Positions 40,557 to 48,754 of a stretch of DNA of 64,000 bases are shown here, one piece after another (position 1 is the first letter of the stretch; each line of letters starts with the position of its first letter). The DNA is from Burkholderiales bacterium (GTDB lineage: Bacteria; Pseudomonadota; Gammaproteobacteria; Burkholderiales; Burkholderiaceae_B), in NCBI GenBank assembly GCA_027484315.1, contig JAIXTE010000073.1:1-64000 (forward strand), given 5' to 3'. Position numbers and translations under genes: made by a program. Under the pieces are notes generated by a model. It was not told where the DNA came from. It ran no database searches and worked only from the letters and a program-made list of their open reading frames with translations.

Positions 40557-41126
40557 TTATTTGTGCCCGTTGACAGGTTTTTGAAAACGCTTGACCCCGG
40601 TAACCATTGCAGAGACCAGGTTCACACCTTCAACTTTGCTGAGTACAACAGCAGCCATTACATGCACGAACACCAGGGCCATCAAACCGTTTGCGATGAA
40701 TTCATGGGTTTCCTCAAGCAATTCAGAACCAAAGAACTGGTCCGTGTCCATGAGAAAACCGGTGAATGCCAAAGCAAGTACTGCGAGTCCCATGGCGATC
40801 ATGACGACCGCGCCCATCGGGCTGTGACCAATATGCACAGTATTTTCACCCCTGCCCATGTTGCGCATTTGCTGACGCACTTTGTCAACGGTGGGAAAAA
40901 ATTGGGAAAACCGGGCGTAGCGTGTGCCGACAAAGCCCCACAGTATTCTTGCTAAAACCAAACCACAAACGATGTAGCCGGAATACTGATGCAAGGTTTC
41001 ACCCTCTTCGAATACAAAGAGGTTCAGCAACACACCCAAGGCAAGGCCCCAGTGGAAGATTCGCACCGCGATGTCCCAGACCTTCACGGCATGAAGGGGG
41101 ATCGATTCAGAGGGGGTTTTGTTCAT
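40557..41126 (-). CDS. Di-haem cytochrome b (b561-type) membrane protein
   Basis: A 189-residue protein with four helices. Paired His residues that could hold haem are visible: VRIFHWGLALG in helix 1, LHQYSGYIV in helix 2, LLEETHEFIANGL and LVFVHVMAAV in helices 3-4. This matches the cytochrome b/b6 (nickel-dependent hydrogenase/b561) group that moves electrons across the inner membrane. It follows the PepSY gene by 24 bp. Such pairs often act in electron transfer to periplasmic or metal-linked partners. Confidence 0.85.
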   Translation of the reverse strand: MNKTPSESIPLHAVKVWDIAVRIFHWGLALGVLLNLFVFEEGETLHQYSGYIVCGLVLARILWGFVGTRYARFSQFFPTVDKVRQQMRNMGRGENTVHIGHSPMGAVVMIAMGLAVLALAFTGFLMDTDQFFGSELLEETHEFIANGLMALVFVHVMAAVVLSKVEGVNLVSAMVTGVKRFQKPVNGHK

Positions 41127-41150
41127 GATGCGTCATCCAGAGAGGTTGAA

Positions 41151-41411
41151 TTACTTGGTCTGAACTGGTTTGCCGGTTTCAGGATCAAAATAGATTTCAA
41201 CGCGCTGGCCTGATTTGTCGAAACCATAAATTTCATAACACTGCCCTTTGCTGACCTTGAATGTCTTGATGTCATAACCGGCCGATTTCAACTGCTCCTG
41301 AAATTTGACGGGATCCTGCCAATTGGCCTTGGGAACATTGCACTGGGGGCCAGCAATGGCAGACTGCGCAGCCAACAAAACCCCTGCGGCCAAAACGATA
41401 TGCTTGAACAT
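41151..41411 (-). CDS. Small exported PepSY-domain protein
   Basis: An 86-residue protein with a signal peptide (1-20, AQSAIA). The mature part has a single PepSY-like unit, with WQDPVKFQEQLKSAGYDIKTFKVSKGQCYEIYGFDKSGQRVEIYFDPETGKPV and two Cys that could form a disulfide. PepSY proteins modulate periplasmic redox or protease functions. It lies before the cytochrome b gene in the same transcription unit; box H is 113 bp upstream. Confidence 0.85.
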   Translation of the reverse strand: MFKHIVLAAGVLLAAQSAIAGPQCNVPKANWQDPVKFQEQLKSAGYDIKTFKVSKGQCYEIYGFDKSGQRVEIYFDPETGKPVQTK

Positions 41412-41523
41412 GGTGAAATCCTTTGAAATTGAATGACAGTAAAAATTGGCGCCACCTTGACTTGCAGCAGGAGAGGCAGTTGCATGTCAGGGTGTGCCAG
41501 TTCAAGCAGATTAAAGATTGGAG

Positions 41524-41539
41524 ATTAAGAGAAGCTTAA
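41524..41539 (-). promoter_or_regulatory. PmrA/QseB-like box H before the PepSY-cytochrome unit
   Basis: Minus strand TTAAG-CTTCTC-TTAAT, half-sites 11 bp apart. It is farther from its gene (113 bp) than the other boxes and lies 129 bp before the divergent gene at 41668, so it could act on either. Confidence 0.5.
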
Positions 41540-41667
41540 ATTTGGGGAAAATATGAAGCTGGGAAGACTGGAACAATTCCATCCCAAAAAGTGACTTTGA
41601 TTCACAATTTGTCATACGAAAACTGCATAATCAAAATTCCTATAACAAAACAGAAGGGATAGAGGGT

Positions 41668-42534
41668 ATGAATCAAGAACAATTAAAAGCGTTGATCAGC
41701 GGTTTTACACTGCCAGGCAACAGTTCATTCGACAGTGCAGCTCTGTTTGACCAATTGACCGAAGCCACAGCACCATTGGCTGACTTCAGCACGCTGGAAT
41801 ACCGTGAACAATTATTCAACGGTGTAACGGATGGTCTGGACCAATTTGTTGGTGCCATTCCCGCAGAAGCCCGTAATTTCAGTGACCCTTCTGGTTTTGT
41901 ACAAACCAACTCCACGGCAGAAAACGCCACCTCCACTACAACCACCGCATTTGTTTTTCGCACGGTCACGCAGACAAACACCACAAACGATGGTGTCTTG
42001 CTGGGGGAAGGTACGCCCTTGGAAACCAATGGCTATTACGAATCGGTAAATACGACGTCTACCACTACCAATCGTTTGAATGGTTCTGTTCTGACCAGTT
42101 CTGAATCTCAGACCGACACATTTGGAATCGAAAACCAGCTTGCGAATCTGACACTGCAAAACACAGACAGCGAACGTACAATCGCCGGCCAGAATATTGA
42201 AACCAACAGCACCACACTCAGCCTGGATTTGGCCGACATGCAGATTCTGGACGTGGGCTTGAGCAATGTGTCATTGAACGGTACAGGCGTTGAATTGCTC
42301 ACGCTGTCTTATCCAAATGCCGAAGGCGGAAAGGACAGCCTGGCCTTGCCAACTTCAACCAACGTACTGTTGCCACTGGCCTTGGGTGCTGCTGAAGGGT
42401 TTGTCAACAACCCAGACCCTACAGCCTTGCTGGATACAGTGACTGGCCTGGTCACACTGCCTGAGCCAATTGGTTCACTGGCTGGTGGTGACAACCCATT
42501 GGCTGGTCTGGGCTTGCCTGAATTGCCTGCCTGA
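41668..42534 (+). CDS. Thr/Asn/Ser-rich protein of unknown function
   Basis: A 288-residue protein that I do not recognise. It has no signal peptide, no membrane segment and no cysteine. The N-terminal third is helical (EQLKALISGFTLPG...FDQLTEATAPLADF, EYREQLFNGVTDGLDQFVGAIP). The middle (about 75-205) is rich in Thr, Asn and Ser with repeats such as TNSTAENATSTTTT and NTTSTTTNRLNG, which look like beta strands of an extended or fibrous fold. The end is hydrophobic and Gly/Leu/Pro-rich. Composition recalls type I-secreted or surface proteins, but no secretion partner is adjacent. An intrinsic terminator follows. Confidence 0.6.
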   Translation: MNQEQLKALISGFTLPGNSSFDSAALFDQLTEATAPLADFSTLEYREQLFNGVTDGLDQFVGAIPAEARNFSDPSGFVQTNSTAENATSTTTTAFVFRTVTQTNTTNDGVLLGEGTPLETNGYYESVNTTSTTTNRLNGSVLTSSESQTDTFGIENQLANLTLQNTDSERTIAGQNIETNSTTLSLDLADMQILDVGLSNVSLNGTGVELLTLSYPNAEGGKDSLALPTSTNVLLPLALGAAEGFVNNPDPTALLDTVTGLVTLPEPIGSLAGGDNPLAGLGLPELPA

Positions 42535-42575
42535 TATCGTTCAGCAACACTGACTTTGTCTTGAGCCAAACGAAA

Positions 42576-42604
42576 AACCCCGGAGAGTACCCCGGGGTTT
42601 TTTT
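42576..42604 (+). terminator. Intrinsic terminator
   Basis: AACCCCGG and CCGGGGTT form an 8-bp stem with an 8-base loop, followed by T7. It ends the transcript of the Thr/Asn-rich gene and lies 20 bp before the stop of the convergent EgtB gene. Confidence 0.9.
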
Positions 42605-42623
42605 ATGGAACGGCCAATTGACT

Positions 42624-43874
42624 TTACAGATCCCGCGCCAGCCGGATGCCTGAGAACTGCCAGCGTGCAGAAGGCGGGAAAAAGTTTCTGTAACTGGCAC
42701 GGCTATGCCCTTCCGGGGTCACGCAACTACTGCCTTTTAACACCAGTTGCCCCACCATGAACTTGCCGTTGTATTCGGCCACCGCCCCCTCAAAGGGTTT
42801 GAAGCCTGGATAGGCGTCGTATGATGAACTGGTCCACTGCCAACACGCACCAAACGCCTGCTGCAAATCTGATGACCTGCCGCCTTCTACCTCACTGAAT
42901 GCCACTTCAAGTTCGGCCTCCCTGGGCAAGCGGGCATTGGCCCATGATGCGAAGGCTGCAGCTTCAAAATAACTGACATGCGAAACAGGCTGATCCAAAT
43001 CCAGTGGCAGTTCGCCATGCAATGTGAAAACATGCCAACACCCATGCGTATCTTGCTTCCAGTACAGCGGTGCAAGCCACTGGCAGGCCTGCACAACAGA
43101 CCAACCTTCCGACAACCAGTGGGCAGGATTTTGATAACCCCCGTCTTCAATAAATGCCAAATATTCACCGCAAGTAATCAAACGGCTTGCAAACTCAAAA
43201 GGGTACAGATAAACGCTATGCCGGGGAGTTTCATTGTCATAACAAAAACCGTGACCGGTGTACCCCATTGAATGAAGCCCGCCCGCAAAAGGCAACCAAC
43301 GTGGTGGTGCGTGCTGAGTTGCTTGATGACTGGCGCAATGCAAAGGCTGTGGGTGCAGGGCCACAAGCCCGGCTTGTGGGCGATACACCGCACCGAACGG
43401 ATTCTGATGCAGCAGATATTTCACATCAGTCAAAATCAGTTCCTGGTGCTGCTGCTCATGGTTCAGACCCAGCTCGATTGCTTGAAAGGCCAGTACCCAG
43501 TCGGTTAGATCACAGCGCTGAATGAACGCTTGAATATGTGCATCCACATGTGCGCGATAGGCCTTCACCTGCGCCACCGATGGGCGGGTAATCAAACCAC
43601 GTTGCGGACGTGGCTGACGGGGGCCCAACGATTCATAGTAGGAATTGAACAGGTAAAGAAACTGCGCGTCATACACAGACAGTTCAGGCCAAAACTGACG
43701 CAACACCACGGTTTCAAAAAACCAGCTGGTGTGGCCCAAATGCCACTTGGTGGGGCTTGCATCCGCCATGGCCTGCACGCACTGGTCTTCATCCGACAAG
43801 GGCTCGGCAAGGTATTCTGTCCATGCCCTTACCTTGCGGTATTTGGCCCATGCTGACGCACGTTCGAGGGTCAT
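42624..43874 (-). CDS. egtB: Ergothioneine biosynthesis-type sulfoxide synthase EgtB
   Basis: A 416-residue protein starting at the ATG at 43874, where the family normally begins (LERASAWAKYRKVRAWTEYLAEPLSDEDQ); a TTG 26 codons earlier is in frame. The DinB domain has DASPTKWHLGHTSWFFE and the iron ligands of HEQQHQE. The FGE domain ends with the EgtB pattern SSCVTPEGHSRASYRNFFPPSARWQFSGIRLARD. It joins cysteine or glutamylcysteine to hercynine with O2. EgtD, its usual partner, is not visible; instead a class V aminotransferase-fold gene precedes it by 55 bp. Confidence 0.9.
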   Translation of the reverse strand: MTLERASAWAKYRKVRAWTEYLAEPLSDEDQCVQAMADASPTKWHLGHTSWFFETVVLRQFWPELSVYDAQFLYLFNSYYESLGPRQPRPQRGLITRPSVAQVKAYRAHVDAHIQAFIQRCDLTDWVLAFQAIELGLNHEQQHQELILTDVKYLLHQNPFGAVYRPQAGLVALHPQPLHCASHQATQHAPPRWLPFAGGLHSMGYTGHGFCYDNETPRHSVYLYPFEFASRLITCGEYLAFIEDGGYQNPAHWLSEGWSVVQACQWLAPLYWKQDTHGCWHVFTLHGELPLDLDQPVSHVSYFEAAAFASWANARLPREAELEVAFSEVEGGRSSDLQQAFGACWQWTSSSYDAYPGFKPFEGAVAEYNGKFMVGQLVLKGSSCVTPEGHSRASYRNFFPPSARWQFSGIRLARDL

Positions 43875-43929
43875 GGGCGGCACACTTTTTACAATGGCAT
43901 TTGAAGATCGCAAAGGATTTGAATTCAAT

Positions 43930-45087
43930 TCAGAGGCTCGATAACTTTTCAAGAAAGTAACTTAACGCATCAGATGAATTATTGACACAAGGGCTTGGGC
44001 TCACTCGCAGGCAATCGCCCATGCGCTGGGTGGGCGCATGCAGAGGCATGTAGGCACTTGGATGAACGCCCACTTCAATGTGCTGCTTGCGCAGGTAATC
44101 CCGAACTGCAAGCGCGCTGAGCGAAGCATGGCGAAACGTGACAATGGCACCCAGGTCACCGGCTGAAAGGGGCATCTCGATACTGGGTAACTCAGCCATC
44201 TTTTGTCGGTATTCACAGGCGAGTTTGTTCAATTGTGTCGTTTGTCCAGCCTCATGACGCTGCAAAGTTTCATTCACTGCCACACCCAAACCCAAACGCA
44301 GCGCCACACTGCTTTCAGTCAATTCAAACCGGCGTGCGTCAACAAGCCATTTCAGGTGTCCATGCTTCAGGGAACCCGTGTGCTGATCAAGCCCCAATGG
44401 GCACAAATGCGCCGTAGTAGATTGCCTGGCATACAACACACCCGTGCCACGCGGACCTGCCAGCCACTTGCGCCCGCTTGCAAACAGAAAATCACAACCC
44501 AAAGCATTCACATCCAATTCACGTTGACCCAGCGCCTGGCTTGCATCTACAGCCAGAGGAATGGCGTGCGCTTGTGCAAATCGGGCGATTTCAGCAGACG
44601 CTTGCCACCTATCCCAACCTGAAGGCGCCAGGGTCAACTCCATCAAACGGATACGAGGGCGGACTTGCTGCTTGAGTTGCTTCTCGAGCTGATCCAGATC
44701 AACACTGCCATCCGGTGCACTGGGCATGCACTGCACCTGAACACCACAACGGTTTTGCAGTTGCAACAACGTGAAGTAATTGCCACCCCAGATACCCGGG
44801 CTGACCAATACAATATCATCACGCTGAAAATCAAAACAGTCGAGGATTCGCTGCCAGGCCCGTGAGGCGCTGTCAGTCAGAGCAATTTCCGAGGGAGAAC
44901 AATTGAGCAACAGAGACAAACTTTCCCGACACTGCTCAAGTTGCGCTTGCACCTTCTCTGCGGCCACATAACCGCCGAATTTGCTTTCAAGTTGAAGATG
45001 GGTTTGAATCGCTTGCAGAACCTGCGGGCTTTGCAAACCCGCAGCGGCGGTGTTCAGGTAAACAGGCCGCTCAGTTCCTTGATGCAT
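43930..45087 (-). CDS. PLP-dependent aminotransferase class V-fold protein (possible EgtE-like lyase)
   Basis: A 385-residue protein. The PLP lysine lies in FLFASGRKWLAGPRGTGVLY and the cofactor-binding Asp in AVDASQALGQRELD. The start YLNTAAAGLQSPQVLQAI is typical of cysteine desulfurase/EgtE-type enzymes. EgtE splits the sulfoxide made by EgtB to give ergothioneine. The place directly before egtB supports, but does not prove, that role. It begins 3 bp after the HTH gene. Confidence 0.8.
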   Translation of the reverse strand: MHQGTERPVYLNTAAAGLQSPQVLQAIQTHLQLESKFGGYVAAEKVQAQLEQCRESLSLLLNCSPSEIALTDSASRAWQRILDCFDFQRDDIVLVSPGIWGGNYFTLLQLQNRCGVQVQCMPSAPDGSVDLDQLEKQLKQQVRPRIRLMELTLAPSGWDRWQASAEIARFAQAHAIPLAVDASQALGQRELDVNALGCDFLFASGRKWLAGPRGTGVLYARQSTTAHLCPLGLDQHTGSLKHGHLKWLVDARRFELTESSVALRLGLGVAVNETLQRHEAGQTTQLNKLACEYRQKMAELPSIEMPLSAGDLGAIVTFRHASLSALAVRDYLRKQHIEVGVHPSAYMPLHAPTQRMGDCLRVSPSPCVNNSSDALSYFLEKLSSL

Positions 45088-45090
45088 GAA

Positions 45091-45711
45091 TCAGGACGAC
45101 GGGCTGTCATTCATGAGCACTTGAATCATCCTCAAGGCTGTTTCTTCGGTGAGGGAATCGTTGTCGATTCTTTGAGACAGCATGAGGCAAAGCGCCTGAA
45201 GCAATGGTCCGCCTGTTATCGACTGGGCGGCACCTTGATGAGGCAAGCCCAAGACGGCATTGTCCAGCTTCAAACTGGGCAGTTTTTCAAATTCGCTGAC
45301 TGTCGGAAAACCGGTGTGGAGTGCACCACCGGCGGATTGACGGGAAATCAGGGCCAGAATGTCCGCGACACTGGACAGGTCGTCCCGAATCAACAAATCA
45401 CGCATGGCATCCGGGAAATCGACGACGCTGTGCACCTGGTCAAGAAAACCAGCAGGCAATTCAAATGCAGACTCGATCTTGAATGACACGTCATCCGTCA
45501 TGGTGTAGCGGTGCTTCAGAATGTGGCTGATGACACTGGGATTCAAGGCGGTTTTCTCGGCCAGGCGAATTTTTGCACCCCGCCTGGAAGTAATCAGCTT
45601 CAGGTTGATGAACCGGGCTTGTGCGACATTGGGTATGGCCACTTCAGCGGGGGCATTGGCCAGGCTGGTTGCTGTATCGCTGAAAAAATCGCTGGTGGTT
45701 TTTATTAACAT
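45091..45711 (-). CDS. XRE-like helix-turn-helix regulator
   Basis: A 206-residue protein. Two ATGs are adjacent (45714 and 45711); AGGA is better spaced from 45711. A Cro/C1-type HTH is visible at about 35-95 (KIRLAEKTALNPSVISHILKHRYTMTDDVSFKIESAF). The C-terminal half is helical and does not match a family I know. It is the first gene of the HTH-aminotransferase-egtB operon and may regulate that operon. Confidence 0.7.
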   Translation of the reverse strand: MLIKTTSDFFSDTATSLANAPAEVAIPNVAQARFINLKLITSRRGAKIRLAEKTALNPSVISHILKHRYTMTDDVSFKIESAFELPAGFLDQVHSVVDFPDAMRDLLIRDDLSSVADILALISRQSAGGALHTGFPTVSEFEKLPSLKLDNAVLGLPHQGAAQSITGGPLLQALCLMLSQRIDNDSLTEETALRMIQVLMNDSPSS

Positions 45712-46006
45712 CATCTTCCTCGAGTGTTTGCCCAACTTCGGCCAACTTCAGAAAGGATACCTAAAATATCTAAAGCCGTAGCACCAAAAAAAAGCATTTC
45801 ACCCAATGTGGGTCCTTTCTGCACCCAGACTGGGCATGTAAACATTTTTTTCAAAAAACAAAGTTAACACTTGTAAATTGGTTACTTTGTAATATTTTAT
45901 CTGCTAGCATGTCAGCGTTGTTCTTACAAATTCACCCCAGAATTGATGAATGATTGTCACCTGAAATAGCGATAATTCGGGTGAGCGCATCATCAGGAGC
46001 ATTCCC
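45712..46006. other. AT-rich divergent intergenic region
   Basis: About 295 bp between the HTH gene and the small plus-strand gene. It is more AT-rich than its surroundings and carries a run of similar elements (GTTAAC, GTAAAT, GGTTAC, GTAATATT) near 45860-45900, which look like promoter or operator material. I cannot assign a regulator. Confidence 0.4.
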
Positions 46007-46312
46007 TTGAGCAAGCTTCTTTTTTATCCTTGTGATGCAAGAAAACACATCTCTGGCAAGGTTTTTTACCGATTCAGGGATTTCTCGGAACGCATTTTCA
46101 TGTCAAACGATTTGAAAAATGCCTACCAGGACATCTCTGACACCCTGAAAATGCTGGTGACCGGCAAAATCATTTGCGGTGAGAACATCCCTACGCCTTC
46201 ACGCCGGTTGGAGCATGAATTCGTTGTGGAAGTTCCCATGAACAAGTTGATTGTGGCCAGAAGCAACCCGATTACCGAAAATTCGCCCACAGCTGGCAAT
46301 TCGCAAATTTAG
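46007..46312 (+). CDS. Small hypothetical protein
   Basis: A 101-residue protein if it starts at the TTG at 46007, which has AGGAG 7 nt upstream; an in-frame ATG at 46100 would give 70 residues (MSNDLKNAYQDISDTL...). The longer form begins MSKLLFYPCDARKHISGKVFYRF. No signal peptide, membrane helix or known domain. It precedes a membrane protein gene by 50 bp and may be co-transcribed with it. Confidence 0.5.
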   Translation: MSKLLFYPCDARKHISGKVFYRFRDFSERIFMSNDLKNAYQDISDTLKMLVTGKIICGENIPTPSRRLEHEFVVEVPMNKLIVARSNPITENSPTAGNSQI

Positions 46313-46362
46313 ACTAAATTTTACTCCCAGTCTGTCGGGCACCTTACTTTACTCTCCTCTTC

Positions 46363-47439
46363 ATGCGCACACTGCCGGTTGCGAATTTGCGCAACCTTCC
46401 CAATCGGGATCTTGCTCTGGTTCTGCTTAACCTGCTGACTTGTATTGCCGTCATGATTTGGACGGGTTTACAAGACATTGCAGGCGGTCCCCAAAACTAC
46501 TTCAATGCCATGGTGTACTTTGGCATCACGACTTACAGCTTGCTGGAGGCACGCTGGAGCAGACAATCCGGAGACACGCGCAATGCTGGTTTGTGGTTCA
46601 ACTGTGCTTGGGTGTGCTCCGCAGCTGGAGTTGTTCACCACACCTTCTGGTTACTGCTTTGGCCTACACTGCCCGGGGCATTTCAGGTTTTTGGCGGGGT
46701 GATTACACCGGTGTTGTGTGCCATCGCCGTGATACTGCTGGTGATTCGTTGCAAGGTAATCACCCCCGCTGCTCAAGAAGGCGACCAGGGTGAACCTTTC
46801 GATCTTGGCATGATTGGCTTCAGCCTGTTGGCTTCCATGCTGTTTGTTTGGACAGAAACCACGCACAGCAACATGGCCTGGTCCTGGATTTCAGCCGAAC
46901 GGCCGCAAAACCTGATGTTGCCTCCTTTGGGTTTGGCCTGGCTGGCCTGCAGTGGAATGCTGGTTTTCCGATTGTGGGGCATGTACAAACTGGCCGTGAA
47001 AAACCTGCCATGGCCAGTGTTCGACAAAGCCTTGCTGACGTTGGCAGGTCTCGCAATGACGGCAACAGGAATTCAGCTGTTCTGGCTTTCGCCCGCACTG
47101 GACATGGAAGTTGCGCTGTACGGAAGCACATTGATTATTTGGGGCGGTTTGCAAGCGGTATTGGTCTGGTTCTCCACACGCATCAGCACATCGACCGGGA
47201 CCAGAAACACGATTGCGATTTTGGCCATTGGCCTGCACATTGGCACCTGCCTGATTCCCGGCAATATGTACAAGCTGGTGCAAATGGATGTGACCACTGC
47301 CCAGGCTTTGGGCTATGTGCTGAACAACGCCTTGTTCACCATGGGCTTGTATTTCGGCATGAATGGCTTTGGTGTGAAAGTGTATTTTCTCAAAAAGCTC
47401 AAGCGGTTCCGCATGCGGTATTTGGGCTTCAAGAACTGA
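46363..47439 (+). CDS. Multi-pass membrane protein of unknown function
   Basis: A 358-residue protein with about ten hydrophobic helices spaced through the whole length and short polar loops (for example EARWSRQSGDTRN and TPAAQEGDQGEPFD), ending in a basic tail (KKLKRFRMRYLGFKN). Several Trp and His residues lie in helices (VVHHTFWLLLW). I do not recognise the family. Its stop is 1 bp from the stop of the convergent glycolipid operon. Confidence 0.7.
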   Translation: MRTLPVANLRNLPNRDLALVLLNLLTCIAVMIWTGLQDIAGGPQNYFNAMVYFGITTYSLLEARWSRQSGDTRNAGLWFNCAWVCSAAGVVHHTFWLLLWPTLPGAFQVFGGVITPVLCAIAVILLVIRCKVITPAAQEGDQGEPFDLGMIGFSLLASMLFVWTETTHSNMAWSWISAERPQNLMLPPLGLAWLACSGMLVFRLWGMYKLAVKNLPWPVFDKALLTLAGLAMTATGIQLFWLSPALDMEVALYGSTLIIWGGLQAVLVWFSTRISTSTGTRNTIAILAIGLHIGTCLIPGNMYKLVQMDVTTAQALGYVLNNALFTMGLYFGMNGFGVKVYFLKKLKRFRMRYLGFKN

Positions 47440-47440
47440 A

Positions 47441-48754
47441 TCAGAGTTTGTCGTTCACAAAACGGGCAATCTCATCGAACTGACACTGCGCCAGTTGGGC
47501 TTTGGGCAATCCAAGTATCACCCGAAAATCGCCATTGATCTGCATCAGTACAGCAAATGCGTTGCCTGGTATCGGAACACAGGTGAAATCATCTGCCTCA
47601 AAACCTGCCCCCTGAAAATGCTGTAGTGGAACAGCGCCCAGATTGGAGATAACCACCGTTTCCATGGGGCGTTTGATCAGGAAATTTTTTCGGGTTCGCC
47701 CCAACAAGACATCGACCAGCCACATGGGAAACCAGCGGATCAGGTTAAAGCCCTTGGCAACAGACAACTCCACTTTGGCTTCCAATAACTCACGCAATCG
47801 GGATTGAAAAACTTCGGGTCCCTCTCCTGGCAGCAACTTCACCACCAGCATGCTGCTGAAGTTGGTGACACTTCGCATGGCGGGCATGTGGCGCCTGAGA
47901 TCCACAGGCACTGCAATAAGGGCAGGCAGTGTCGAGCTTTTGTGAGCAAGCGCGGCAAAAGCACAAGCCACTTTGGACAAGGCTTTGGAATGCCCACTGC
48001 CCAAGCTGAAACGCTGCCAGGCATCACCCAGCAAATCCACTTGATTGACGGACTTAGTGGCTGAATTGGTGACTGAGTTGCTGACTGAGTTGTTCACTGA
48101 GAGGCCTGGCTCAGCATGTTCGATCAATCGGCAGGTTGGCACCCGCAGCGAAGGTGATTTTGGTGGGTTCAAGGCTTCAACCAACTGGGCATCACTGAAG
48201 GTCACATTGCTGCCCAGCAAGGGCTCCCCACGCAAGGCACGAAACAGTTCACACAACACGTGAAACCCGCCCATGCCATCCATGATGGCGTGGTGTGTTC
48301 GCATGACTACGAGCAAGCGATTATCAGGCCTGCGTACCACAATGAATTCGACAACCGGGCCGTGGCGAAGATCAATCGGCCAGGCATCCAGAAAATCCAT
48401 GTGCTCGCTGCTGTTTAAACTCCAGTCCACGTGATCCAGCATACGCAGTGAGGGGGGCGGTCCATCATTGACCCAGCGCGACCAACCCAATATGCCTTTC
48501 CAGCGCATGCGCAATGCAGGATTGGCCTGTGTGGTGGTTGCAATTGCGTCTCGCCACACTTGGGCAGGAATGTCCGCTGCACAAGTTCCCTCCAGTGCAA
48601 AACAGATCTGTCGATCTCGTTCCAGGGTCAGGCCACTGCGCCCGATACTGGCGTGGTAATACTCGGAACCCGACACAGGCCGCTCAACCGGTGCGTTGTC
48701 CTGCAAAGTCAGTGTGTTCAAGGCGAGCTGTTGATCAACCATTTCGGAGTGCAT
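47441..48754 (-). CDS. Condensation-domain-type acyltransferase (WS/DGAT or PapA-like), paralogue 1
   Basis: A 437-residue protein. GGAG lies 7 nt before the ATG at 48754; the start overlaps the permease stop by 20 bp. The catalytic motif HHxxxDG appears as THHAIMDGMGG (about 185-195). The region QANPALRMRWKGILGWSRWVNDG is shared with the protein at 53073. A C-terminal SNLGAVPL segment and a Phe-rich tail follow. A low-complexity linker (NSVSNSVTNSATKS) separates the two lobes. Such enzymes esterify an acyl or polyketide chain onto an alcohol. It is the last gene of the PKS/export operon. Confidence 0.8.
   Translation of the reverse strand: MHSEMVDQQLALNTLTLQDNAPVERPVSGSEYYHASIGRSGLTLERDRQICFALEGTCAADIPAQVWRDAIATTTQANPALRMRWKGILGWSRWVNDGPPPSLRMLDHVDWSLNSSEHMDFLDAWPIDLRHGPVVEFIVVRRPDNRLLVVMRTHHAIMDGMGGFHVLCELFRALRGEPLLGSNVTFSDAQLVEALNPPKSPSLRVPTCRLIEHAEPGLSVNNSVSNSVTNSATKSVNQVDLLGDAWQRFSLGSGHSKALSKVACAFAALAHKSSTLPALIAVPVDLRRHMPAMRSVTNFSSMLVVKLLPGEGPEVFQSRLRELLEAKVELSVAKGFNLIRWFPMWLVDVLLGRTRKNFLIKRPMETVVISNLGAVPLQHFQGAGFEADDFTCVPIPGNAFAVLMQINGDFRVILGLPKAQLAQCQFDEIARFVNDKL

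Noticed and set aside
43875-43952. TTG start for egtB giving 442 residues
   Set aside because: The extra 26 residues do not match the family, lack a good ribosome site and would overlap the upstream gene.
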